A stretch of 64,000 bases of DNA from Pseudomonas tumuqii. GTDB lineage: Bacteria; Pseudomonadota; Gammaproteobacteria; Pseudomonadales; Pseudomonadaceae. The stretch is taken from NCBI RefSeq assembly GCF_013184545.1, contig NZ_JAAOJA010000001.1:186001-250000 (forward strand), in the 5' to 3' direction. This document shows, piece after piece, positions 10,570 through 19,063 of this stretch; positions within the stretch are counted from its first letter, which is position 1, and each line of letters begins with the position of its first letter. The notes under the pieces were generated by a model that saw only the letters and a program-made list of their open reading frames with translations, searched no databases and was not told the origin of the DNA. A program made the translations under genes and the position numbers.

Positions 10570-11403
10570 ATGCGCCTGATCCTCGCCGAACCCTTTAAAA
10601 GTCTGTGGGCCGGCAAGGACCCCTTTGCCGAAGTGGAGGCCTTGCAGGGCCAGGTCTACCGCGAGCTGGAGGGCCGCCGCACCCTGCGCACCGAAGTGGC
10701 CGGGCGCGGCTATTTCGTCAAGATCCATCGCGGCATCGGCTGGCGCGAGATCGCCAAGAACCTGCTGACCGTCAAGTGGCCGGTGCTCGGTGCGGGTCAG
10801 GAGTGGCGGGCGATCCAGCGCTTGCAGGAAGTCGGCGTGGCGACCATGACTGCGGTGGCCTATGGCGAACGCGGCAGCAATCCGGCGCAGCAGCATTCCT
10901 TCATCGTCACCGAGGAGCTGGCGCCCACCGTCAGCCTGGAAGACTTCAGCCTCGACTGGCCGCAGAACCCACCCGCGCCTGCGCTCAAGCGCGCGCTGAT
11001 CGCCGAAGTGGCGCAGATGACCGGCCGTATGCACCGCGCCGGGGTCAATCATCGCGACTGCTATATCTGCCACTTCCTGCTGCACACCGACAAGCCGGTC
11101 AGCGCGAGCGATTTGCGCCTGTCGCTGATCGACCTGCACCGCGCGCAGATCCACGCCAGCTTGCCGCTGCGCTGGCGCAACAAGGACCTGGCGGGCCTGT
11201 ACTTCTCGGCCCTGAATATCGGCCTGACCCGGCGCGACAAGCTGCGCTTTCTGCGCAGTTATTTTGCCGAGTTGAAGGGCCAGCAGTCGCTGCGGCAGAT
11301 CCTGCACGACGAGGCGCAGTCGCTGGCCTGGTTGCAACGCAAGGCGGACAAGCTGCTGGCCCGCTATGCGCGCAAATATGCCCCGGGTGCCGGTCATGAG
11401 TGA
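10570..11403 (+). CDS. waaP: LPS core heptose(I) kinase
   Basis: 277 residues from ATG 10570, which follows AAGGG at 10557-10561. A GTG three codons upstream is too close to that site. WaaP phosphorylates O-4 of heptose I and is essential for outer-membrane integrity in P. aeruginosa. MRLILAEPFKSLWAGKDPF, the nucleotide-site lysine in YFVKIHRG and the catalytic loop NHRDCYICHFLL near residue 160 with the HRD aspartate are all present. It is followed by three more kinase-like genes that overlap one another. Confidence 0.95.
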   Translation: MRLILAEPFKSLWAGKDPFAEVEALQGQVYRELEGRRTLRTEVAGRGYFVKIHRGIGWREIAKNLLTVKWPVLGAGQEWRAIQRLQEVGVATMTAVAYGERGSNPAQQHSFIVTEELAPTVSLEDFSLDWPQNPPAPALKRALIAEVAQMTGRMHRAGVNHRDCYICHFLLHTDKPVSASDLRLSLIDLHRAQIHASLPLRWRNKDLAGLYFSALNIGLTRRDKLRFLRSYFAELKGQQSLRQILHDEAQSLAWLQRKADKLLARYARKYAPGAGHE

Positions 11404-12133
11404 GTGGCGGCTGAGCGAGCAGGCGTCGTCGCGGGTGGCGGCGGCCTTTGCCGATCTGGATGCGGTGTTCGCCCTGCAAGGCGAGTGCATCACCCGCGAC
11501 CCGCTGTCCGAGGTGTTGCGCGTCGAGTACGAGGGCGTGCGCTACTACGTCAAGCGCTATCACGGCGCAGGCAAGGGCTTGCGCCGCTTTATCGGGCGGC
11601 CGCGGGTCAAGGCCGAGTGGCAGAACCTCAAGTATTTTGCCAAGTGGGGCATCGCCACGGCGCCCATCGTCGCCTACGGGCTGGAGCGCAAGGCCGGCGC
11701 CTTCGTTCGCGGCGCGCTGATTACCCGCGAGCTGGTCGCCACCGAGGACCTGGCGCAGTTGGCGCAACGCGATGCGGCCTGCCTGCGCGACCGCACCTGG
11801 GTTATGCGGGTCAGTCAGCAGCTGGCCGCGGCGACCCGAACCCTGCATGACCATCACTTCACCCATAACGACCTGAAGTGGCGCAACTTGCTGGTCAACG
11901 ATCAGGCCGAGCTGTTTCTCATCGACTGCCCGACCGGCGCCTTCTGGTGGGGGCCGTTGTTGCGCTATCGCATCGTCAAGGACCTGGCCTGCCTGGACAA
12001 AGTGGCCAAGTACAAATTGTCGCGCACCCAGCGCCTGCGTTTCTATCTGCAGTACCGCGGGCGGCAGCGCCTGAATGCGGCGGACAAGCGCCGTGTGCGG
12101 CAGATCGTCCGCTATTTCGAGGGCCGCGAATGA
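11396..12133 (+). CDS. WaaP/InaA-family LPS core kinase-like protein
   Basis: 245 residues from ATG 11396, overlapping the waaP end by 8 nt. An earlier in-frame ATG at 11366 would overlap waaP further. It is a protein-kinase-like fold: YYVKRYHGAG provides the nucleotide lysine, and FTHNDLKWRNLLV with LIDCP provides a complete HxDLxxxN loop and the metal-binding aspartate. All catalytic residues appear intact, so it is probably an active sugar kinase acting on the LPS core. It corresponds to the gene after waaP in P. aeruginosa (PA5008). Confidence 0.85.
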   Translation: MSEWRLSEQASSRVAAAFADLDAVFALQGECITRDPLSEVLRVEYEGVRYYVKRYHGAGKGLRRFIGRPRVKAEWQNLKYFAKWGIATAPIVAYGLERKAGAFVRGALITRELVATEDLAQLAQRDAACLRDRTWVMRVSQQLAAATRTLHDHHFTHNDLKWRNLLVNDQAELFLIDCPTGAFWWGPLLRYRIVKDLACLDKVAKYKLSRTQRLRFYLQYRGRQRLNAADKRRVRQIVRYFEGRE

Positions 12134-12876
12134 AGGATTTTATTGCCGAGCAGGATCGTGCGCTGCTCGAGCGCCACGGCCTGGCCAGCTATGACGCGCT
12201 CTGGGCGCTCAGGCTGGAGGCGGTGGACGAACCGAACACCGAGCGCGGCGGCTGGAGCAGTGTCTATCGCCTGGACCTGGGCGAGGCCGCGTTCTACCTC
12301 AAGCGCCAGAGCAATCACCTGACCCGTCGGCTGAGCTGTCCACTGGGCGAGCCGACCTTTGCCCGCGAGTTTCGCAATATCCAGCGCTACCAGCGCCTGG
12401 GGATCCCGGCGCTGCAGGCGGCGTTTTTTGCCGAGCGGCGGGTCGCCGGCGAACGCCGGGCGATTCTGCTGACCCGCGCCCTCGATGGCTGGCAGGATCT
12501 GGAGGCGCTGCTGGAGGGCTGGCAGCAGCGCGCCGAGCGCGAGCGGGCGAGCATTCTGCGCAGTTGCGGCGCCCTGGCGCGGCGTCTGCACGACGCCGGG
12601 CAGATGCATGGCTGCTTCTACCCCAAGCATATTTTTCTCAAGCGACACGCCGACGCGTTCAGCGCGCAATTGATCGACCTGGAAAAGACCCGACCGCTGC
12701 TGTTCGGCGAGCGTGACCGGGTCAAGGACCTGGAGCCGCTGCTGCGCCGCGCCAGCCTCTGGAGCGAGAGCGAAGTGCGCCAGTTGTTGGCCGCCTATCT
12801 GGGCGCGGACGCCGATGTCGAACACTGGTGGCAACGCCTCGGCAACCGCCGGCGGGATAAGGAGGCGCGCCGATGA
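12130..12876 (+). CDS. InaA-type kinase-like protein lacking the HRD aspartate
   Basis: 248 residues from ATG 12130, joined to the previous gene by an ATGA overlap. FYLKRQSNHL gives a nucleotide-site lysine and LIDLEKTRP a DFG-like aspartate. The catalytic loop reads MHGCFYPKHIFL where WaaP has NHRDCYICHFLL, so the HRD aspartate is absent. Related InaA proteins may share this loop, so it may be a family trait and not a mutation. The gene lies in the LPS core operon, so a role in core phosphorylation or its control is inferred. Confidence 0.8.
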   Translation: MKDFIAEQDRALLERHGLASYDALWALRLEAVDEPNTERGGWSSVYRLDLGEAAFYLKRQSNHLTRRLSCPLGEPTFAREFRNIQRYQRLGIPALQAAFFAERRVAGERRAILLTRALDGWQDLEALLEGWQQRAERERASILRSCGALARRLHDAGQMHGCFYPKHIFLKRHADAFSAQLIDLEKTRPLLFGERDRVKDLEPLLRRASLWSESEVRQLLAAYLGADADVEHWWQRLGNRRRDKEARR

Positions 12877-14381
12877 AACCGATGGAACAGCAACGTACGC
12901 CCTTGACCCTCGCCGAACTGCGGCGGGGCGGACGCAACCCGCAGTTGCCGCTGCGCATCGAGCTGGCGGACGCTGCCGGCTCGGCCACCCTGGTGCTGGC
13001 ACAGCTGCTGCGTGTGCTGCCCGGTCAGCGCTATGTCGGCGTGGCCGAGTGGCGTGGGCGCAAGGTGCTGGCCAAGCTGCTGGTCGGCGGCAAGGCGGCA
13101 CGCGCCTTCCAGCGCGAACTGCACGGCGCCCGCCTTCTCGCCGGGCAGGGCCTGCCCACGCCGCTGCTGCTGGCCGATGGCCTGCGCGAAGGCGAGGGTG
13201 GCTGGCTGCTGTTCGAGTACCTCGATAACGCGCAAAGCCTGGGGGATGCCTGGCGTGCGGTCGAGGGGCAGCCGCTGCTGTCGGATGCCCAGCAGGCTGT
13301 GCTCGCCGAGGCCCTGGCATTGGTGGCCCGGCTGCACGGTCAGGGCCTGTGGCAAGCCGACCTGCACCTGGACAACCTGTTGCGGCATGACGGCCAACTG
13401 TATGTGATCGATGGCGGTGGCGTGCGCGGCGAAACACCCGGCCAGCCGCTGTCGCGGGACAAGGTGCTGGAAAACCTCGGGGTATTCTTCGCCCAGCTGC
13501 CGGTCGAGCTGGAGTCGTTTATCGAAGAGTTGCTGGTGCATTACCTGCTGGCCAACGGCGAGCATGCCCTGCCGGTGGAGGCGTTGCTCAAGGAGGTCGG
13601 CAAGGTTCGCCGCTGGCGCCTGCGCGACTACCTGCGCAAGATCGGCCGCGACTGCAGCCTGTTCAGCGCGCGCCGCAGTGCGTCGTTCCTGCGGGTGGTG
13701 CGGCGCCAGGATGAGAGCCGCTTGGCGCCATTGCTGGCCGATCCGGATGCGGCCATCGCCGCCGGTCAAGCGCTCAAGCTCGGTGGCACCTCCACGGTGG
13801 CGCTGGTCGAGCAGGCTGGCCGCCAGCTGGTGGTCAAGCGCTACAACATCAAGGGTTTCGCCCATTGGCTCAAGCGTTTCTGGCGACCCAGCCGCGCCTG
13901 GCACAGCTGGGTGGAGGGCAATCGCCTGGATTTTCTCGGTATCGCCACGCCCAAACCCCTGGCTCTGCTGGAGCTGCGCACCCTGTGGCTGCGGCGGCGG
14001 GCCTATCTGGTTACCGAATACGCGGCCGGTGAGGATATAATCGCGCGCTTCAAACCCTGCCTGGACGCGCCGGGGGGGGCCGCTGCGCCGCCCGAGGCCG
14101 AGCTCCAGGCCCTGGATCTGCTGTTCGCGGCCCTACTGCGCGAGCGCATCAGCCATGGCGACCTTAAGGGCAGCAATCTTCTTTGGGATGAAGGGCGGCA
14201 GGACGGTCGCTGGGTTCTGATCGATCTGGATGCCATGCAGCAACACCTGAGTGGGCACAGTTTCGCCCGGGCCTATGCCCGCGACCGCGCCCGCTTTCTG
14301 CGCAACTGGCCGGCCGACTCAAGGCTGTTCAGGCTGCTCGACGAACGTTTACCGCAGGTGCCCGGCACCTGCCCTGAATAG
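12873..14381 (+). CDS. Two-domain kinase-like protein of the LPS core operon
   Basis: 502 residues from ATG 12873 (ATGA overlap). It holds two kinase-like units in tandem. The first has ADLHLDNLL with YVIDGGG (residues about 160-190); the second has a lysine in LVVKRYNIKGF (about residue 315) and SHGDLKGSNLLW with VLIDLDAM (about 425-455). Both loops keep aspartate and asparagine. It corresponds to PA5006 of P. aeruginosa. A run of eight G at 14072-14079 lies in a Gly/Ala/Pro-rich linker of the second unit and could be prone to slippage. Confidence 0.82.
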   Translation: MKPMEQQRTPLTLAELRRGGRNPQLPLRIELADAAGSATLVLAQLLRVLPGQRYVGVAEWRGRKVLAKLLVGGKAARAFQRELHGARLLAGQGLPTPLLLADGLREGEGGWLLFEYLDNAQSLGDAWRAVEGQPLLSDAQQAVLAEALALVARLHGQGLWQADLHLDNLLRHDGQLYVIDGGGVRGETPGQPLSRDKVLENLGVFFAQLPVELESFIEELLVHYLLANGEHALPVEALLKEVGKVRRWRLRDYLRKIGRDCSLFSARRSASFLRVVRRQDESRLAPLLADPDAAIAAGQALKLGGTSTVALVEQAGRQLVVKRYNIKGFAHWLKRFWRPSRAWHSWVEGNRLDFLGIATPKPLALLELRTLWLRRRAYLVTEYAAGEDIIARFKPCLDAPGGAAAPPEAELQALDLLFAALLRERISHGDLKGSNLLWDEGRQDGRWVLIDLDAMQQHLSGHSFARAYARDRARFLRNWPADSRLFRLLDERLPQVPGTCPE

Positions 14382-14393
14382 AGGTTTTCACCT

Positions 14394-16151
14394 GTGGCAC
14401 TGACGATTCTTGGCCTGTCCGGCGCTCTCAGTCACGATCCTTCCGCCGCCCTGTATATCGACGGCAAGTTGATCGCGGCCGCCGAGGAAGAGCGCTTCGT
14501 GCGCGACAAGCACGCGAAGAACCGCATGCCCTACGAGTCGGCCAAGTTCTGCCTGGAACAGGCCGGGATCAAGCCGAGCGACGTCGACGTGGTGGCGATT
14601 CCCTTCGCCCCCATCAGCCTGTTCGGCGAGGCGCGCTGGAAGTACGCCAAGCGCTACTGGTACGCCCCGGATCGTGCCCTGGATGCGATCCTGATGGGCA
14701 ACCGCCGCTACAAGCGCTACCGCAACAAGATCGTCTGGTGCCTGGAGCAACTCGGCTTCGACCCGAAGAAGATCAAGATCGAGCCGGTCGAGCACCACCT
14801 GGCCCACGCCGCCAGCGCCTACCACTGCTCCGGTTTCAAGGAGAAGACCGCGATCCTCGGTATCGACGGCAAGGGTGAGTACGCCACCACCTTCTTCGGC
14901 TACGGCGAGAACGGCAAGATCCACAAGATCAAGGAATTCTTCGACCCGGATTCGCTCGGCGGCCTGTACGGCGCGATCACCGAATTCCTCGGCTTCGAGA
15001 TGCTCGACGGCGAGTTCAAGGTCATGGGCATGGCGCCCTACGGCGACGCCAGCAAATACGATTTCTCGCGCCTGGCCAAGTTCGAGAACGGCGAACTGAT
15101 CATCAACACCGAGTACGCCAACGTCATCGGCCTGCGCCGCTATAAAGAGAAGGGCAAGGGCTTCTACTTCTCGCCCAAGCTGATCGAGTGGCTGGGGCCC
15201 AAGCGGGTCGGCGATATTGCCGACGACCCCTACATCCACTATGCCGCCAGCATGCAGGCGCTGTTCGAGAAGCTGGCGCTGCAGATGATGGATCACTACC
15301 TCGGCGACATCATCAAGGAAACCGGCAAGATCGCCTTCGCCGGCGGCTGCGCGCTCAACGTCAAGCTGAACCAGAAAATCATCGCCCGCGACGAGGTCAA
15401 GGAGCTGTTCGTCCAGCCGGCCTCCGGCGACGCTGGCACCGCGGTCGGCGCGGCGGCCTATGTGTCACATGCCCGCGGCGTGCCGGTGGAGAAGATGGAG
15501 CATGTCTACCTCGGCCCGTCCTTCTCCAACGAAGACGTGATCGCCGCCTGCGCCAAACACCCGAGCAAGCCTGCGTTCAAGCAGATCGACAACATGCCGC
15601 AGCGCATCGCCGAGATCATGGTCGCGGGCAACCCGGTGGCCTGGTTCCAGGGGCGCATGGAGTTCGGTCCGCGCGCCCTCGGCGGCCGCTCGATCGTTGG
15701 TTGTCCGAGCATTCCCGGGGTGGCCAACCGGATCAACGAGCAGATCAAGTTCCGCGAGCGCTGGCGCCCCTTCTGCCCGTCGATGCTCGACACCGTCGGC
15801 CCGCAGATGCTCAAGGTCGATCACCCGAGCCCGTTCATGACCTTCACCTTCGAAGTCAACGAAGAGTGGAAGACCCGTGTCGGCGAAGTGGTCCACGAAG
15901 ACGGCACCTCGCGCGCCCAGGTGCTCAAGCGCGAATACAACCCGCGCTACTACGACATGATGCTCGAGCTGGAAAAACTCACCGGCAACGGCGTGTCGCT
16001 GAACACCTCGCTCAATCGCCGCGGCGAACCGATGATCTGCTCGCCCACCGACGCGCTGAACATGTTCTACGGCTCGGATCTGCAGTACCTGATCATGGAA
16101 GATATCCTGGTGGTGAAGGACGGCATGGATTGGTATGACAATGTTGGCTAA
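14394..16151 (+). CDS. LPS core carbamoyltransferase (TobZ/NodU/CmcH family)
   Basis: 585 residues from GTG 14394. The N-terminal Kae1-like domain carries LGLSGALSHDPSAAL and HHLAHAASAYHCSG; the C-terminal domain carries WFQGRMEFGPRALGGRSIVG. Family members transfer a carbamoyl group from carbamoyl phosphate to a sugar hydroxyl through a carbamoyl-AMP intermediate. In P. aeruginosa the equivalent gene in this place (PA5005, called wapO in reviews) is credited with carbamoylating heptose II. The neighbouring kinases and glycosyltransferases support the same role. Its 3' end overlaps the next gene by 17 nt. Confidence 0.92.
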   Translation: MALTILGLSGALSHDPSAALYIDGKLIAAAEEERFVRDKHAKNRMPYESAKFCLEQAGIKPSDVDVVAIPFAPISLFGEARWKYAKRYWYAPDRALDAILMGNRRYKRYRNKIVWCLEQLGFDPKKIKIEPVEHHLAHAASAYHCSGFKEKTAILGIDGKGEYATTFFGYGENGKIHKIKEFFDPDSLGGLYGAITEFLGFEMLDGEFKVMGMAPYGDASKYDFSRLAKFENGELIINTEYANVIGLRRYKEKGKGFYFSPKLIEWLGPKRVGDIADDPYIHYAASMQALFEKLALQMMDHYLGDIIKETGKIAFAGGCALNVKLNQKIIARDEVKELFVQPASGDAGTAVGAAAYVSHARGVPVEKMEHVYLGPSFSNEDVIAACAKHPSKPAFKQIDNMPQRIAEIMVAGNPVAWFQGRMEFGPRALGGRSIVGCPSIPGVANRINEQIKFRERWRPFCPSMLDTVGPQMLKVDHPSPFMTFTFEVNEEWKTRVGEVVHEDGTSRAQVLKREYNPRYYDMMLELEKLTGNGVSLNTSLNRRGEPMICSPTDALNMFYGSDLQYLIMEDILVVKDGMDWYDNVG

Positions 16152-17055
16152 GCCGCTGATCAGTGTGGTAATCCCCGCCTACAACTACGCACCCATCTTG
16201 GCGCGTGCAGTGGACTCTGTCCTTGCGCAACTTGATAGCCAGTGCGAGCTGATTGTGATTAATGACGGCTCGACCGACGCTACGCCTGCCGTTCTGGAAG
16301 ATTTGCTGCAGCGTCATCCGCAGCAGTTTCGGGTCGTGAACAAGGCAAATGGCGGGCTGGCGTCCGTGCGCAACAGAGGGATCCGCGAGGCGCAAGGGGA
16401 TTACCTGGTGTTTCTTGATGCCGATGACGAGATGGCGCCCGGAGCGTTGGTGCTATTGCAAGAGCACATTACCCAGCAGCCGTCGACGCGTATGGTTATC
16501 GGCGGACATATCAGTGTCTCGCCAGAGGGCAAGCGTCGCGAGCACCAGCCGGGGACTCTTTCCGAGTCGCCCCTTGAGCGCTTGCGTGCCTATCTGTTGG
16601 ATAAGCGCCTGACCCTGTCCAATGGCGCCTGTGCCATGCACCGCGAGGTGTTCGCGCGTGGTGACTATCCCGAGGCGTTCCGCAGCGCCGAGGATATTCC
16701 GGTATTTGCCCAGGCCCTGGCCAATTACCCCTGCACCCTGCTGGAGCAGCCACTGGCGCTGATCCACAAGCATGACGACAGCCTGCGTCACCAGTTCAGC
16801 CATGCCAAGGCCGGTGGCCTGGCGCTGGTCGACGAAGTGTTCGCCCCGCAACGGCTGGGCGTTCAGTTCCAGGCGCTCAAACCCGAGTTCTATGTACAGC
16901 GCTGCCTGTCGTTGTTCCGCAGCGCCTACCTGGCCGGCGATGTGGCGGCGGCCAAGTCTTACTTCACTGCGGCGGTGAAGGCGGATTGGCGGGTACTGTT
17001 CAAGGGTTCCTATGCACGCAAGGCCGTGCGCCTGTGGTTGGGGCTGAGAGCATGA
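16135..17055 (+). CDS. Family 2 glycosyltransferase, LPS outer core
   Basis: 306 residues, GT-A fold. PLISVVIPAYNYAPILARAV opens the nucleotide-binding half, VINDGSTDAT follows, and DYLVFLDADDEM near residue 89 holds the DxD metal motif. The start is ATG 16135 or ATG 16141, both inside the carbamoyltransferase gene. No membrane segment is evident. The acceptor and sugar cannot be told from sequence; position in the operon suggests outer-core assembly. The first 400 bases look less GC-rich than the genes upstream. Confidence 0.85.
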   Translation: MTMLAKPLISVVIPAYNYAPILARAVDSVLAQLDSQCELIVINDGSTDATPAVLEDLLQRHPQQFRVVNKANGGLASVRNRGIREAQGDYLVFLDADDEMAPGALVLLQEHITQQPSTRMVIGGHISVSPEGKRREHQPGTLSESPLERLRAYLLDKRLTLSNGACAMHREVFARGDYPEAFRSAEDIPVFAQALANYPCTLLEQPLALIHKHDDSLRHQFSHAKAGGLALVDEVFAPQRLGVQFQALKPEFYVQRCLSLFRSAYLAGDVAAAKSYFTAAVKADWRVLFKGSYARKAVRLWLGLRA

Positions 17056-18194
17056 AGCGCAAGATCAAGGTTTTGCAGTTGCAGAACCGTTACAACGTCA
17101 ATGCCTCCGATTTGGCCGAGCAGGTCATCCAGGGCTTGCCCGCCGAACATTTCGAGGTGACCACGGCGTTCCTGCGGGGGCGGCCCGGTCCGGGGGAGCC
17201 GGAGAGCCGGGCGGCACGCTCGATCTATTTCGGCTTCAGCCAGGCGGACCTCAAGGGTCTGCGCCTGCGGGCGTTGTGGCGCCTGTTTCGACTGTGTCGC
17301 GAACAGCGTTACGACGTGGTGATCGCCCATCGCTTCAAACCGATGAATATGCTGATGTTGCTCAACCTGTGGCTGCGCATTCCGGCCTGTATTGGTGTGC
17401 AGCACGGTATCGGTGATTTCGATCGCGGCTACCGGCGCTGGGAAGCACGTCGGCTGTTGACTGCCAATTGGCGGGTGGTCGGTGTGTCACGGGCGGTCCG
17501 CGATTACCTGGTGGGCTGCGGGGCGGGTTTCGATGCCAGCAATACCGTGCAGATCAACAATGCCATCGATATCGACCGTGCCGAACGCCTGCAACATCCG
17601 CGCGAGCAGGCGCGCAGCTTGCTGGGGCTGGCGCAGGAGCCCTTCATCTTCGGCGCCATTGGCCGGCTGGTGCCGGTGAAGGGGCATATCCACCTGATCG
17701 AGGCCTTCGCTCAGGTACAGTCCATTTACCCGCAGGCCCAGCTGGCGATCATCGGCGAAGGGCGCATGCGCGCAGAACTCGAAGCCGCAATCGTCCGCTT
17801 TGGCCTGGAAGGCAAAGCGCACCTGCTGGGTGCCCGTGAGGATGCCCTGCAGTACGTCCGCGCCTTCGACGCATTCGTCATGCCGTCGCTGAGCGAGGGG
17901 CTGCCGCTGGCCTTGCTCGAGGGCATGAGCGGCCATTTGCCGGTGATTGGGTCGGATATCCCCAGTTTGCGGTCGATACTCGAGGATTGCGGTGGGCGGA
18001 TATTTCCGGTCGGTGATGCCGCGGCCCTGGCCACGCAGTTGGGCGCGGTGCTGAAGCTGGATGTCGAGCAACGCCTTGCCGAAGGCGAGCGGGCCTACCG
18101 CTACCTGCGTGGTGCGCATGCAATCGAGGATTTTCGCCGGCAGTACCTGCGCTTGATCGAACAATCACTAGCCGCGGAGCGAACATCTTTATGA
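17052..18194 (+). CDS. Family 4 glycosyltransferase, LPS outer core (WapH-like)
   Basis: 380 residues from ATG 17052 in an ATGA overlap. GT-B fold: an N-terminal Rossmann half beginning KVLQLQNRYNVNASDLAEQV and a C-terminal half with FGAIGRLVPVKGHIHLIEAF and MPSLSEGLPLALLEGM, which supplies the EX7E-type acidic pair. P. aeruginosa has a GT4 gene, wapH, directly after the carbamoyltransferase; here a GT2 gene stands between them, so orthology is likely but not certain. Confidence 0.85.
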   Translation: MKRKIKVLQLQNRYNVNASDLAEQVIQGLPAEHFEVTTAFLRGRPGPGEPESRAARSIYFGFSQADLKGLRLRALWRLFRLCREQRYDVVIAHRFKPMNMLMLLNLWLRIPACIGVQHGIGDFDRGYRRWEARRLLTANWRVVGVSRAVRDYLVGCGAGFDASNTVQINNAIDIDRAERLQHPREQARSLLGLAQEPFIFGAIGRLVPVKGHIHLIEAFAQVQSIYPQAQLAIIGEGRMRAELEAAIVRFGLEGKAHLLGAREDALQYVRAFDAFVMPSLSEGLPLALLEGMSGHLPVIGSDIPSLRSILEDCGGRIFPVGDAAALATQLGAVLKLDVEQRLAEGERAYRYLRGAHAIEDFRRQYLRLIEQSLAAERTSL

Positions 18195-19063
18195 GTGATA
18201 TTCAGGACGCCGAGCTGCCGCTGGTGACGGTGATTATTTCGTCCTACAACCACGGCAAATACGTCGAGCAAAGTATTAACAGCGTGCTGACGCAATCGTA
18301 CCCACGTGTTGAGCTATTGGTCATCGATGATGGTTCGCAGGACGACAGTGTCGAGCGCATTCAGCGCCTGCAGGCGATACACGGCTTCGATTTTCGGGTG
18401 CAGGCCAACCAGGGCCTGTCGCGCACCTTGAATGGCGCCATTGCCCGGGCTTCCGGCAGTCTGATCGCCCCCTTCGGATCCGATGACGTCATGTGTCCCG
18501 AGCGTCTGGCAGTACAGGTTGCGCATCTGCGTGACAAGCCGGAAGTGGGTATCTGTGGCGGCAATATCGAGAAAATCGACGAAACCGGTCGGCCGCTTCC
18601 CAAGCAGCGCATGAAGTCGGCCCGACGCCTGGGCTTCAACGATATCTTCCTCGGGCGCCAGCCCGGTGCTCCGGCGCCCACCATGCTGTTTCGCCGGGAA
18701 GCGCTGGAGGCCGTGGGGGGCTTCGATCCGGAGATCAGGCTGGAAGACTTGCTGATCAAGCTGAAGATCACCCGCGCGGGCTATGTTATCGATGTGCTGG
18801 ATACGGTATTGGCCCAATATCGTACGCATGGGCATAACACCTATAAGAACTATCGATTCATGATCGATAACGTGTTGAAGACCTATGCGCAATTCAGCGA
18901 CGACCCGGCTTATCCCGAAGTCTGTGCACGCTTTATCAACTCCATGCTGCTCAAGTGTGCGCGTAACGATAAAGAGCTTGCCCGCGAGTTGCTGGGGCGG
19001 TTGCCTTGGCGATTCTGGAATCGCAAGACGCTGCGTGCTCTCTGGCGTTGGCTATTGCGCTGA
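18191..19063 (+). CDS. Family 2 glycosyltransferase, LPS outer core
   Basis: 290 residues from ATG 18191 (ATGA overlap). LVTVIISSYNHGKYVEQSI and VIDDGSQDDSVERI mark the donor domain, and FGSDDVMCPERLA supplies the metal motif. The C-terminal third is basic, possibly for membrane contact. Base composition is clearly lower in GC than in flanking waa genes, especially 18780-18960, as is common for exchanged outer-core genes. It converges with, and overlaps by 12 nt, the acetyltransferase gene on the other strand. The sugar specificity is unknown. Confidence 0.85.
   Translation: MSDIQDAELPLVTVIISSYNHGKYVEQSINSVLTQSYPRVELLVIDDGSQDDSVERIQRLQAIHGFDFRVQANQGLSRTLNGAIARASGSLIAPFGSDDVMCPERLAVQVAHLRDKPEVGICGGNIEKIDETGRPLPKQRMKSARRLGFNDIFLGRQPGAPAPTMLFRREALEAVGGFDPEIRLEDLLIKLKITRAGYVIDVLDTVLAQYRTHGHNTYKNYRFMIDNVLKTYAQFSDDPAYPEVCARFINSMLLKCARNDKELARELLGRLPWRFWNRKTLRALWRWLLR

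Noticed and set aside
10457..10580. 40-codon ORF starting at the waaG ATGA
   Set aside because: Its translation simply reads through the REP-like doublet and has no family resemblance; treated as a relic of the junction and not as a gene.
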